Source: Methylobacter sp. KS41 (GTDB taxonomy: Bacteria; Pseudomonadota; Gammaproteobacteria; Methylococcales; Methylomonadaceae). Taken from it: DNA of 64,000 nucleotides. Each line of letters begins with the position of its first letter. Within the stretch, counting starts at the first letter, position 1. Made by a program: the position numbers and the translations under genes. Positions 35,259 through 43,490 of this stretch are shown piece after piece. The notes below the pieces were generated by a model. It was not told the DNA's origin. It ran no database searches and saw only the letters and a program-made list of their open reading frames with translations. Where the stretch lies: positions 806,001-870,000 of the forward strand of contig PHSP01000001.1 of NCBI GenBank assembly GCA_002862125.1. Direction: 5' to 3'.

Positions 35259-36038
35259 TTAAATCCAGGCAACGTCTTGAAAACAATCGAATCGCCTCTC
35301 GTAGTCATCGCTACCGGGTCTTTTTTTCAGCGTCTTAGTCACTTTTTGCGGCATTTGATTTCTTGAAAGAAAGTAACCTTGGCCATATCTGATACCCATC
35401 AAAATGGCGCATGTCACATCGGATTTTGAATACAAATCATCAGCCACGATCTCTATGTTTTTTGTGTTGAGATTTTCGATAAAAGCATGGCACTGATAGG
35501 CGGCCGACATGTCTTCCTTTATTTCCCTGATGATGCCTTTCTTCAACTTTAATAAATCAATGCATCCGCTGATTTCATCCGGATTGAATTCAAAGGGACG
35601 CGAGTGGAATATCCCTCTTCTGATGCGCCTATCCGGCAGAGATTCAAATATCCGTTGGGCGTTATCCAATGCATCTTTCGTCGACAAGTCATGCGCATCG
35701 AAAACAATTTCCATTTGACTTAAAGGCAAAAACAAAGCTAGTTCATCAAAGAAAAGCTTCAAGTCAACCGGATTTACCTTGCCGCACAGCTCCCAGGATA
35801 GATGCAACGGCATATCGGCTTTTTCGCACCATTGCGGTAAGTGCAACTTTATTTGTTCGAGCAAATCAGCGCCATTTCCGGATTGAATCAGCCTAAATGC
35901 ATCAAAGGAAGACAGTATTCGTTGCCCTTGCTTGATTTTCACCTCTATTCCGACCAGTGTTGAGTCGGATAAATGAAATCTGGGTGTGAATATGGGTGTG
36001 TATAGAGTTTTCTGCATTGTGTTCATAAAATTAATCAT
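35259..36038 (-). CDS. Degenerate EAL-domain protein inside the transfer operon
   Basis: The 259 residues follow the EAL fold: an early T-P-I-F-T-P-R-F-H-L strand, V-G-I-E-V-K where E-A-L/E-V-L is expected, L-K-L-K-K-G-I-I-R-E-I as the D-(D/x)-F-x-x-x-x region, and G-I-R-Y-G-Q-G-Y-F-L-S-R as the C-terminal signature. Several metal and base residues differ (A-D-D-L in place of A-E-G-V-E), so catalysis is doubtful; c-di-GMP binding or a purely regulatory role is possible. It lies between the S49 peptidase gene and traH and is co-transcribed with them. I know of no such gene in the classical F, SXT or IncC transfer regions. No signal peptide is visible. Confidence 0.75.
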   Translation of the reverse strand: MINFMNTMQKTLYTPIFTPRFHLSDSTLVGIEVKIKQGQRILSSFDAFRLIQSGNGADLLEQIKLHLPQWCEKADMPLHLSWELCGKVNPVDLKLFFDELALFLPLSQMEIVFDAHDLSTKDALDNAQRIFESLPDRRIRRGIFHSRPFEFNPDEISGCIDLLKLKKGIIREIKEDMSAAYQCHAFIENLNTKNIEIVADDLYSKSDVTCAILMGIRYGQGYFLSRNQMPQKVTKTLKKRPGSDDYERRFDCFQDVAWI

Positions 36039-36086
36039 TAGCGCTATTTGGTATGGTCACTATGCAGATTATTTTTTGTTGATGCA

Positions 36087-37076
36087 TTATCGAAAGGCTT
36101 CGTTTTTAAGCGTCTTTTCCACGGCTAGCGAAAAAATTTGTTCTGCAATCTCTGAGCTGAATTGAGGAAAGAATCCTTTGGCCTGATTTGTTGGTCCAAA
36201 ATCATGTGCAGGCGCTTTCCATTCGCGACTGACAACCGACTCAATCGTGCCGATCTCGTCAATCAATCCAATCGCCAACGCTTCTTCACCGCCCCATATT
36301 TCGCCTGTTGTGTAGTTAAAGCCTTCTTTCAACTTGCCGTTACGTTTGGCTTTAAATTCATCAGCAAATACAACCGCCATTTGATCGACCATCTGTTGAG
36401 CCTTGGCCTCCGATTCCTTCGACATGGCAACAAAAGGATTCAGCATATTTTTATGAACGCCGGATGCGTAGATGCGCTGATTGACATCCCATTTTTCAGC
36501 CAGCTTATGAAAGTCCCATCCCGTAATGACGGCGCCAATTGATCCAACCAGGCTATAACGCCCTGCCACTATTTTGTCGGCATGCAAGGCCAGCATATAG
36601 GCTGCAGAAGCGCCGGTATTGGTAATAAATGCGTAAACGGGTTTTCCGGTTTCTGATTTCAAACGATCAATGGTTTGACCTACGCGTTCTGATTCAAATG
36701 GTTGCCCTCCAGGGCTGTCAATGTTCAATGCGATTGCTTTGACCTTGGGTGACTGAAAGACCTTCTCCAATACGGGTATCAATTCTTCCGCAGAAGCCAA
36801 TTGGCCGGCCCCGATTGCGCCCGATACATTGACGACCGCAACAATCTCAGCATTCGGCATTAGCTTGTAACCCAAACTACTTGCATAAAAAGCCAGGTAA
36901 ACTGCAAACAAGCCTGCGCCTATTGTCGAAAAGGTAATCCGCTTAATCCATTTCCATCGTCTCTCTGTTTGTCTCTCTTTGAGCAGATCGCTTAGGACAT
37001 GATCTGCCAAGAGAGACTTAACATCGTCATCCGACAGGTTGTTACCGGAATTTGCTTGGCTTCTGTTTTTTGCCAC
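36087..37076 (-). CDS. S49-family (SppA-like) membrane protease
   Basis: A GTG start gives 329 residues with one membrane anchor near residues 45-70. The S49 domain shows D-S-P-G-G-Q near residue 120, the nucleophile in N-T-G-A-S-A-A-Y-M near 157, and the probable catalytic Lys in Y-A-S-G-V-H-K-N near 209, the spacing seen in short SppA proteins. It is a single-domain protease, half the length of E. coli SppA. Its place between traF and the EAL-like gene suggests it trims signal peptides or transfer proteins such as prepilin leader peptides. That is inference. It starts 12 bases after the traF stop. Confidence 0.85.
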   Translation of the reverse strand: MAKNRSQANSGNNLSDDDVKSLLADHVLSDLLKERQTERRWKWIKRITFSTIGAGLFAVYLAFYASSLGYKLMPNAEIVAVVNVSGAIGAGQLASAEELIPVLEKVFQSPKVKAIALNIDSPGGQPFESERVGQTIDRLKSETGKPVYAFITNTGASAAYMLALHADKIVAGRYSLVGSIGAVITGWDFHKLAEKWDVNQRIYASGVHKNMLNPFVAMSKESEAKAQQMVDQMAVVFADEFKAKRNGKLKEGFNYTTGEIWGGEEALAIGLIDEIGTIESVVSREWKAPAHDFGPTNQAKGFFPQFSSEIAEQIFSLAVEKTLKNEAFR

Positions 37077-37088
37077 ATGGGAATAATC

Positions 37089-38123
37089 TCAATATTGTTT
37101 GCGTAAGTTGTCGCGAATGGTTTTAACCATTTCGCCTGGGTTATTCATTGTTTGCTCGTCAATCCCTTGAATAGTCTGGTTATCCACTTGTAAGGGTTTT
37201 ACCTTCAAGGTCTCGTTGTACTCGTTGTCATTCAGCCAGCCGTTTTGGTGGGACAAGGTAATGGCTCGTTTTACAATTTCGTCACCCGACAACAATCCCT
37301 GTCCAAGTTGGATGGCGCCACCGTTTTCGCCCGGCTTGACCAGAAACAGAGCAGGCGTCGTTTCCGCACCCAGTTTTTTGGCTTGGCCATGATCAATCGT
37401 GAAGTCTGGGAATTCACCACCAGGAAGTGGTAGACCATCCAGTGCTATAGGCAATACCTTGAATCCATAGGCGTTCATCAACCCCTTCAGTACCCCAGCT
37501 TCCTTGACACAAAAACTGCATGTACTTGAATAAAAGAACCATAGCCCGGCTGTCTCGGCTAATTTTTTCGCTGCTTTCTCCGTTCCCTGAGTCGCCATAT
37601 CATCCATGGCAAAGGCACCAAAAGTTGCGATTGGCCGTCTTGAGTTTTCATCCAGTACGGGATCGCTCATCACCACCTGCTGGGAAACCTCTGTAAATTT
37701 CTCGGCCTTATCCAGCATCACTCTTTGCAAATACATATAAGCAGAAACGTTTTGAGGCGTAGGCTCGTCGATGGCTTTGTCACGATACTTTTCCATGTTT
37801 TTACGAAACCACTCGGCCGACAACGGTTTAGCTTCTGGTGGTTTTGCGGGCTCAGGCTCAGCTTTCTTTTCCTGGATAGGTGGTGGCTCTGGTAATAGCG
37901 GTTCCGGTTCAGCAACGTCCTCGTCCAAAACAGGTTCTTCATACCAAAACCAGCCTCTTTCCTTGTCCTCGTAGTACGTTGAGTTCTGGACGGACGCCGA
38001 TTGCTCTCGACCGTCCGAAACGCCATAAAACATAGCTCCATCGCTTTTGGTTTCCTGAGCATTCGATGCGCTATTGCCACATGACAATACCAGCGCTAGC
38101 AGAGGTAAACAGCGTTTTATCAC
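37089..38123 (-). CDS. traF: TraF, periplasmic thioredoxin-like pilus assembly protein
   Basis: The GTG start overlaps the stop of the upstream gene (GTGA). A signal peptide (MIKRCLPLLALVLSCGNSA) leads into a Pro/Glu-rich linker and a thioredoxin-like C-terminal domain with F-Y-S-S-T-C-S-F-C near residue 200 and T-T-P-A-L-F near residue 250. Unlike F TraF, the C-x-x-C pair is present, so the protein could be redox active, helping fold the cysteine-rich TraH, TraU and TraN. The 344-residue length is slightly above typical because of the Pro/Glu-rich segment. Confidence 0.9.
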   Translation of the reverse strand: MIKRCLPLLALVLSCGNSASNAQETKSDGAMFYGVSDGREQSASVQNSTYYEDKERGWFWYEEPVLDEDVAEPEPLLPEPPPIQEKKAEPEPAKPPEAKPLSAEWFRKNMEKYRDKAIDEPTPQNVSAYMYLQRVMLDKAEKFTEVSQQVVMSDPVLDENSRRPIATFGAFAMDDMATQGTEKAAKKLAETAGLWFFYSSTCSFCVKEAGVLKGLMNAYGFKVLPIALDGLPLPGGEFPDFTIDHGQAKKLGAETTPALFLVKPGENGGAIQLGQGLLSGDEIVKRAITLSHQNGWLNDNEYNETLKVKPLQVDNQTIQGIDEQTMNNPGEMVKTIRDNLRKQY

Positions 38124-38905
38124 GCAACTGCTTCTTCGCTATTTTCGGTGGAAATCGGTTTGCTAGTCTCATCGATAGTCGATTCGCCCAATTTGACTTT
38201 GGTTGTTTTGGTTTTCGCTTTTTCCGTCTGTTGTTCAGGCATTTCAGGTAACTCGACAATAACTCCGTTTTCATCGAAGATTTCGCCTTCATCTTGATCA
38301 GTCGATGCATCAATGACTTCGCTTTCCCCAGAGCTTTGTCTGCCTTCGTTCATTTCTTTAACTCTTATCCTGACGCCCACAAAAAGCGCCCTGGTTTTTG
38401 CTTGGATGCTTTTTAAATCACTATCTATCTCCGACATGGCTTTACGCTTTTGTTCATCATCCAATAAGCAAGCCAACCAAAGAGCACTGAGCTTTTCATC
38501 GAGTTCTTGCGCGATAGTTAACGTTTTTAGAAAAAGATTGGCGATCGGATCGATGATCATTGCTGTAACTTCCGTAAATTGCGATTGACTCACCTTTACG
38601 TTTTCTTTTTTGAGTATTTGATCCGCCACGGCAATTTTCTTTTCTACATTCGCTTTGACTTCATTAATCAATCCAATAATTTCTTTGGTCAGCTCGCGCT
38701 CCACATTGCTACCCGGCCCGACTCGGCAATAGAACCTCAACAAATAAGCTGCTTGGGATACTCCTTGAAAATGCCTACGGTATATACGTAGCATATTGGG
38801 CGAAAATCTTGCCTTTACTTCAATCCTGCTATCCCTGCACTCGTTGATGAAGTTTTTTCTAACTTGAATTTCTTTGGTTGAACGACGTTGGGTAGTTTCT
38901 GCCAT
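38120..38905 (-). CDS. Putative AcaB/DUF1845-like regulator within the traC unit
   Basis: The start at 38905 (MAETTQRRST) follows CGAGGAAAAACC; an upstream ATG at 38938 is less likely. Residues 20-190 form a basic, largely helical domain (R-F-S-P-N-M-L-R-I-Y-R-R-H-F-Q, L-D-E-K-L-S-A-L-W-L). It is followed by an acidic, disordered tail rich in Glu, Asp and Thr. The overall layout resembles the DUF1845/AcaB family, which in IncC plasmids activates the genes for the master activator AcaCD. That assignment is by general resemblance only. The gene sits between traC and traF, where no standard F gene is expected. Confidence 0.4.
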   Translation of the reverse strand: MAETTQRRSTKEIQVRKNFINECRDSRIEVKARFSPNMLRIYRRHFQGVSQAAYLLRFYCRVGPGSNVERELTKEIIGLINEVKANVEKKIAVADQILKKENVKVSQSQFTEVTAMIIDPIANLFLKTLTIAQELDEKLSALWLACLLDDEQKRKAMSEIDSDLKSIQAKTRALFVGVRIRVKEMNEGRQSSGESEVIDASTDQDEGEIFDENGVIVELPEMPEQQTEKAKTKTTKVKLGESTIDETSKPISTENSEEAVA

Positions 38906-38944
38906 GGTTTTTCCTCGTTGTTTTGGATGTGTGAGCAAAGTGGT

Positions 38945-41350
38945 TTAATCGTCTGATAACAGAATGTCTTCGATCGCTTCAGCCGTAGTCATGCCGCGAC
39001 TTGTTCGTTCAGATATTTTTTTGATGTCGTCAGGGTGTGTTGAGTAGAGTAGCTTGGTGTATTTATCCACCATGAGCCGACCGATCCCCAGACCGTAACT
39101 GGTCACAAAGAAAATTTCCGAATACTGCCCGGTCACGGTATGGACTGATTTCAAAAACGTGTAACCGCCATCTCCGATCATTAGCCGGTTCTGGCGTTTG
39201 ATGGATTCGATGGTTTCCGGCTTTTGGTAGAGCAAATAAAGATTGGCCGAATTTTCCGCGATCGCCACGCCTGATGGAGAGTTGTACAAATCGTTGAGCG
39301 ACTGTGTAATGGTGATCGCGGCACCGTTGTACTTCCTGAATCGCCGGTAACCGGTCTCAATAAAACGGGCGATATTGCCTTTAGCCAGCAAATCCCATGC
39401 TTCATCAATGATGAGGATTTTTCGTTGATCGCGATTACCCAGATACATGGCCTGCTGAATCTGGTATATCAGAATCAGCAACACGACTTGTTGCAAATGG
39501 CTACGACCCTTGAGTTCTTCTAGCTCCAGACAAGTCAGCGAGTTATTAAAGTTAACGTTGTTTACGCCATTAAAAAATCGGCCATATTCGCCGCCGGTGG
39601 TAAAAGCGAACAACTGGTGACCCATATCCACCACACGCCGATCCTCGTCTTCAAGCAGCTTATTTGCAACCAGATCCACAGTCATGGCTCCTTCATACTC
39701 ATCCCATAATTCCTTAAGAATTGAGCGTAACCGCGCATGTTGCAGGTCGGATAGTTTGTCTTCCATGGCGGCCATGGACACAATAATGCCGACCAGCATG
39801 TCGGCTTCTTCGTTGTAGTTTTTGATAATCTGAAACGGATTTAGGCAAATCTGGCTCTTTTCGCCAAATTCAACAAAGTCGCCGCCAATGGCATTGGTTA
39901 ATTTCTCATAGGAACGACCAATGTCGATCACCCAGCATTTCGCGCCGGAGCTGATATAGGAGGTAATGATGTCGTTGGTCAAAAACGATTTTCCTGACCC
40001 GGATGCCGCGACAACGCAAGTGTTGTAATTGGTGTTGGAATCAAAAATATCCATGTTCATGATCTGACCGCCGCGAGAAATAAAGGTCAATTGCGGCGTG
40101 CCGGTTCCGCTCCAGTCGGAGATAATGGGCAGAAACTCAACGGCATGTCTGGAGCCGCAACGTTTGTATCGTTGCAGAAACTGAACGGCTTTGACATCGG
40201 CGCAAAGAGGCAGAGAATTTACTAACATGGGAAGTGCAATGTACTTGTCTTCCTTCATACTCCAGCCGATTTCGCTGAAATAGGTTTGCGCTTCCGTAAG
40301 TCGCGTTTCGCTTTTATCCAGCGAGTCGGTGAACAGACCTACGCACAAATTGATTTTGAGTATGCGGTCGCCGTCGTTGATTGACTTAAACAACAGGTCG
40401 GAGCTTTCCTTTTTAAAGATCAACTTCGGGTTGAACTTCAGCATCGGACCGAACGCCTGGTAGTTGATGGCGTTGCGTTCCTTATCGGCTTTCTGTTTTT
40501 CGACAGCGTTGTCCGGGATAAAAATATTCAGGTTGATGAAAAAATTACCGTGTATTCCTCTGGCACCGGTCAGCGGATCGCCAATCATGCGGCGCATGTT
40601 CTGAAGGCTCATTTGTCCTTGCAGTCGCCCAGGGGACAAAATGCGCAACCTTTTATCACCCAGCCAGACTCCGTTGGCATCGGTTTGCATCATGTCGTCG
40701 TATTCGCTCAGCTGTTCGTTAACCGGCGAGGTGGCGTCGTAATAAGGCGCGGCGCATCGCCAATTGGCGGCCTGTCCCCAATGCAATACTTGTCCAACCA
40801 CACGTAAATAAAGCTCCGCATCCATCGTCTGCGGTATAAATCCAGCGGATTTAAGCGTTTGCTCAAACGACAAGCGAAGGTCGCGGGCCGCTGCAATCTC
40901 ATGCTGTTTCGGCAGTTGATTTTTTTGTTCAAGCGGCAGCTTGATGGTGAAAACAACCTTGTATTCTCGAACAAGGGATTGAGCGTGCAAGCTGATCGCT
41001 TGATTTGATCCTTCCGTCAGCATTTTCATTCGACTGTTCAGCGACTCTTTAAGCGCCGGATCTTTGGTATTACGGATACTCTTTATTTTGTCCAGGGTAG
41101 GACGAATATCCTGGGATCCCATCAGCATGACTTGAATAAAGCTCTCTTTGGGGTAGTCAAAGGAAAATAGAACATTTAATCGTTGCGTAACGGATTCGTC
41201 TCCGCTTGGCAACGGCTTGGCAACGAAGCCAAAACCGATAGTACCGCCGGCCAGCGTGAATAAATGCGTTTCGTCGTCGAATGATTCTACCGGGACGAGT
41301 TCGCTTAGCGTGTGTCGCTTGAGCTGTTTTTCATAGACAAATGCGCCCAC
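38945..41350 (-). CDS. traC: TraC, VirB4-like ATPase of the F-type secretion system
   Basis: A GTG start follows TCAGGAGATCCTTT. The 801-residue protein shows Walker A in A-A-S-G-S-G-K-S-F near residue 447 and Walker B in K-I-L-I-I-D-E-A-W-D near residue 645. The conserved C-terminal R-F-R-K-Y-N-G-A-A-I-T-I-T-Q-S motif is also present. TraC is the cytoplasmic motor for pilus assembly and substrate export. It is the first gene of a unit that runs to ybaB and is preceded by the conserved box and -10 element at 41389-41455. Length and motifs are those of intact F-family TraC. Confidence 0.95.
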   Translation of the reverse strand: MGAFVYEKQLKRHTLSELVPVESFDDETHLFTLAGGTIGFGFVAKPLPSGDESVTQRLNVLFSFDYPKESFIQVMLMGSQDIRPTLDKIKSIRNTKDPALKESLNSRMKMLTEGSNQAISLHAQSLVREYKVVFTIKLPLEQKNQLPKQHEIAAARDLRLSFEQTLKSAGFIPQTMDAELYLRVVGQVLHWGQAANWRCAAPYYDATSPVNEQLSEYDDMMQTDANGVWLGDKRLRILSPGRLQGQMSLQNMRRMIGDPLTGARGIHGNFFINLNIFIPDNAVEKQKADKERNAINYQAFGPMLKFNPKLIFKKESSDLLFKSINDGDRILKINLCVGLFTDSLDKSETRLTEAQTYFSEIGWSMKEDKYIALPMLVNSLPLCADVKAVQFLQRYKRCGSRHAVEFLPIISDWSGTGTPQLTFISRGGQIMNMDIFDSNTNYNTCVVAASGSGKSFLTNDIITSYISSGAKCWVIDIGRSYEKLTNAIGGDFVEFGEKSQICLNPFQIIKNYNEEADMLVGIIVSMAAMEDKLSDLQHARLRSILKELWDEYEGAMTVDLVANKLLEDEDRRVVDMGHQLFAFTTGGEYGRFFNGVNNVNFNNSLTCLELEELKGRSHLQQVVLLILIYQIQQAMYLGNRDQRKILIIDEAWDLLAKGNIARFIETGYRRFRKYNGAAITITQSLNDLYNSPSGVAIAENSANLYLLYQKPETIESIKRQNRLMIGDGGYTFLKSVHTVTGQYSEIFFVTSYGLGIGRLMVDKYTKLLYSTHPDDIKKISERTSRGMTTAEAIEDILLSDD

Positions 41351-41388
41351 AAAGGATCTCCTGAATTTTTATAGAAAACACAGGAGTT

Positions 41389-41455
41389 ATTTTAGGAGTG
41401 CGATTTTTTTTGCATCGGGGTGAAAGACGCGCAAAAACGGCCTCTTTTGATTTGA
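41389..41455 (-). promoter_or_regulatory. Conserved box plus -10 element driving the traC unit
   Basis: Reading on the minus strand, the box (AAATCAAAAGAGGCCGTTTT, then TGCGCGTCTTTCACCCCGAT) is followed by TAAAAT at 41394-41389. The distance from the TGAAAG core (41421 on the plus strand) to the hexamer is 27 bases, exactly as in the copies at 48344 and 56239. The -35 position reads CGATGC, far from TTGACA. The box lies where an activator would sit. The inferred start site is about 30 bases before the traC start codon. Confidence 0.75.
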
Positions 41456-41588
41456 TCGGGTAATTTTGTTTAATTGTCCCCACCTCGGACAAAAAAAGGC
41501 CGCACATTTTTGGATGGCGGCCTTTTCGGGGTACAACAACTAACAAAAGAGCGTACCGCCCCTCCGAGAACGGGCGATATTTCTGGAG

Positions 41589-41897
41589 TTAGATCAGCGC
41601 GGCAACAACACCGTTGATAACGGTTGGGCCATAGTACAGAGACAGTGCGCCACCGATTCCGATAACAACAGAAACGATAGATTGGTTGACGATACCAGCC
41701 GACAAACCCACCATGAACATACCCAGGGCGATGATTTTACCCAAAGTACCTTGGGTCCAGCCGACCAACAAAGTGTAGATGTCGTCGAACTCGGTACCAC
41801 CTGTACCAGCCATTGCTTCAGGAGCCAGAGCTACAGCGGCAACAGCGGCAGATGCCAAAAATGCTTTTGAGGTAAAAAGTGCTTTCAATTTGTTCAT
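41589..41897 (-). CDS. traA: TraA, F-type propilin
   Basis: The start at 41897 (MNKLKALFTS) follows GGAGTTCTAAA; the longer frame to 42167 is spurious. The 102-residue propilin has a 30-residue leader ending P-E-A-M-A, a likely signal peptidase site. The mature pilin of about 72 residues has two hydrophobic helices (G-K-I-I-A-L-G-M-F-M-V-G-L-S-A-G-I-V and S-V-V-I-G-I-G-G-A-L-S-L) separated by a short loop. Pilin subunits insert in the inner membrane and polymerise into the conjugative pilus. It sits alone between the traV terminator and the traC promoter, so it probably has its own transcript. Confidence 0.92.
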   Translation of the reverse strand: MNKLKALFTSKAFLASAAVAAVALAPEAMAGTGGTEFDDIYTLLVGWTQGTLGKIIALGMFMVGLSAGIVNQSIVSVVIGIGGALSLYYGPTVINGVVAALI

Positions 41898-41962
41898 TTT
41901 AGAACTCCAAAAAAATATGCTTGATTGATTTGGCCGCCACTTGCAATTGGAAGCCAGAGGTT

Positions 41963-41976
41963 CTGTTCCGGAACAG
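41963..41976. promoter_or_regulatory. Perfect palindrome upstream of traA
   Basis: CTGTTCCGGAACAG is a perfect 14-base palindrome 65 bases before the traA start. A TTGACA-like sequence lies just upstream on the minus strand. It is a candidate operator site for pilin expression or an mRNA stem. Confidence 0.4.
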
Positions 41977-42040
41977 GTGTTATTGTCAAAGAAAAATTCA
42001 TCGACCTTAAGCTCGAAAGAGGTCTGAAATAGGTGCTCTT

Positions 42041-42086
42041 TTGGTGGGGGAATGAAAGACGCTGTATTTAACGACTCTTTCGATGC
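42041..42086 (-). promoter_or_regulatory. Diverged copy of the transfer-unit box upstream of traA
   Basis: The plus strand reads GGGGGAATGAAAGACGCTGT and then ACGACTCTTTCGAT. This keeps the TGAAAGACGC core and the CTCTTT-GAT end of the boxes at 41411, 48366 and 56261, with changes between. No TAATAT is found at the matching 27-base distance. Confidence 0.4.
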
Positions 42087-42171
42087 AACAGAGCGCAAAA
42101 TCGACAAAATTTTCAAATTATTTTTCAGCGACGATTTTGTACTTGCTCTGCTGGAATTTTGAGTCAAAAAA

Positions 42172-42193
42172 AACCGAACACGGCTGTTCGGTT
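42172..42193 (-). terminator. Terminator after traV
   Basis: AACCGAAC-agccgt-GTTCGGTT on the minus strand is a perfect 8-bp stem followed by T-rich sequence. It lies 22 bases past the traV stop and separates the traL-traV unit from traA. It may also work on the plus strand. Confidence 0.85.
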
Positions 42194-42215
42194 TTTGGTT
42201 TGGGGTTGCCTACAA

Positions 42216-42704
42216 TTATCTATTACTGCCTTTTGTTGGTGCTTGTGTTGGTGTCGTAATTGAAAGCGGTGAAATCGCGGTCCCTGGCGACTTAAATCTT
42301 TCGCCCAAATTCCAGCGGCGACTCTCGATTTCAGTATAAAGATATCCGTCGGCATGCAAATCGCCATCATCGTCTTCCCACGGTGCCATCCATATCCTCA
42401 TTACATTGGCCTGCGTCCTAATAGGAATCGGCTGTTCGATGCTGGGGACAGTTGCCTGGCTGGTACGCGGCTGCGCGGTTATCAACGGTGTTGTTGATTT
42501 GCTCCCTTCCTTATCCTCAGAAGCGATCTTTACATAGTCCGATGATTCAGTTGCTTGATAGACTTGTCGCGCCGACATGCATCGCACCCCGTCTATTCCG
42601 CCAGGACACGCAAAATTGCTTCCGCCTATACTCATTAACGAGCATCCTTGCAAAACAGTGACCGCAGCGATTATCGCGATCGTCGAATAGACTTTATCTA
42701 CCAT
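42216..42704 (-). CDS. traV: TraV, outer-membrane lipoprotein of the transfer core complex
   Basis: The start at 42704 (MVDKVYSTIA) overlaps the dsbC stop by 11 bases; an in-frame TTG at 42719 is an alternative. The lipobox V-L-Q-G-C places lipidated Cys early in the protein, followed by S-L-M-S-I-G-G-S-N-F-A-C-P-G and a second Cys, the typical F TraV pattern. The remaining 120 residues are hydrophilic. TraV anchors the TraK/TraB channel to the outer membrane. It ends its unit just before a strong terminator. Confidence 0.9.
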   Translation of the reverse strand: MVDKVYSTIAIIAAVTVLQGCSLMSIGGSNFACPGGIDGVRCMSARQVYQATESSDYVKIASEDKEGSKSTTPLITAQPRTSQATVPSIEQPIPIRTQANVMRIWMAPWEDDDGDLHADGYLYTEIESRRWNLGERFKSPGTAISPLSITTPTQAPTKGSNR

Positions 42705-43485
42705 TAATTTCGTCTTCAAGATCTTTCTCCAATAAGGTTTTGAATGATTTTACCCCGCCCTTGAATGTGTTATGTGAGGGCAGGAAAAGATATGGCACGC
42801 CCTGAATATCAAGTAGCTTGGTTGCCACTACAGCTTTCTGGAGAGGCTTCAAGTCGCAAGCCCCTTCTTGATGCACCAGTGCGGGTAGTTTTGAGTAGTC
42901 CTTCGCTATCAACGCTTTTAAAGACTGATCTTTATCTTTATTGCACATCAGCTTTTTGCTGATTTCCGCTGACTCTTTCCCAAGAACAGGGATCAACACC
43001 AGTTTAAAAGTATATTCTTTGCCTAACGGCTCAAGCTGAATAATAACTTCGTGACAATAATTACATTGGGGATCGACAAAGATCGTAACTTCCTTTTTGC
43101 CTTTTCCAATTGTAAAAGTAGAAAGTTCGCCTGGATTTAGGCCAATTTTTCGAAGGTCGATCTTATCAATACCCTTCGTGTCTGCGACCGAACCAATCAC
43201 TTTGCCTTGCCACATATCGACCAGCTTAAAGTTTCCGGCCACGACAAAATGGCCATTATCTGTGATTAAAAAGGTTTTATCCCCCGCTTTGATCAGTGAA
43301 AGACCGGCAACAGGCAAGCGTTTCACCTCATCAACGCTACGCATAACGTCTTTAACTTCGGCCGTCATTTCGCTATCTATCTTGGGTTTCGCGACTTGCG
43401 AAGCATCGGGTCCTGCCGATTCTGCCTGGCTAGAAAGACTTACCAAAGCTATTAAAATCATTATTTTTTTCACATTTTTCTCCAA
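42694..43485 (-). CDS. dsbC: DsbC-like disulfide isomerase of the transfer region
   Basis: The 263-residue protein has a signal peptide (K-I-M-I-L-I-A-L-V-S-L-S-S-Q-A-E-S-A), a DsbC-like dimerisation region, and a thioredoxin-like domain with V-D-P-Q-C-N-Y-C-H near residue 135 and V-P-Y-L-F-L near residue 230. DsbC/TrbB-like proteins in SXT, IncC and F-type regions help form correct disulfides in the cysteine-rich TraH, TraU and TraN. The gene lies between traB and traV, as in SXT-type regions. Confidence 0.9.
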   Translation of the reverse strand: MEKNVKKIMILIALVSLSSQAESAGPDASQVAKPKIDSEMTAEVKDVMRSVDEVKRLPVAGLSLIKAGDKTFLITDNGHFVVAGNFKLVDMWQGKVIGSVADTKGIDKIDLRKIGLNPGELSTFTIGKGKKEVTIFVDPQCNYCHEVIIQLEPLGKEYTFKLVLIPVLGKESAEISKKLMCNKDKDQSLKALIAKDYSKLPALVHQEGACDLKPLQKAVVATKLLDIQGVPYLFLPSHNTFKGGVKSFKTLLEKDLEDEINGR

Positions 43486-43490
43486 AAACT

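Noticed and set aside
42164-42370. 68-codon minus-strand frame overlapping traV
   Set aside because: It overlaps the end of traV and the terminator and has no ribosome binding site.
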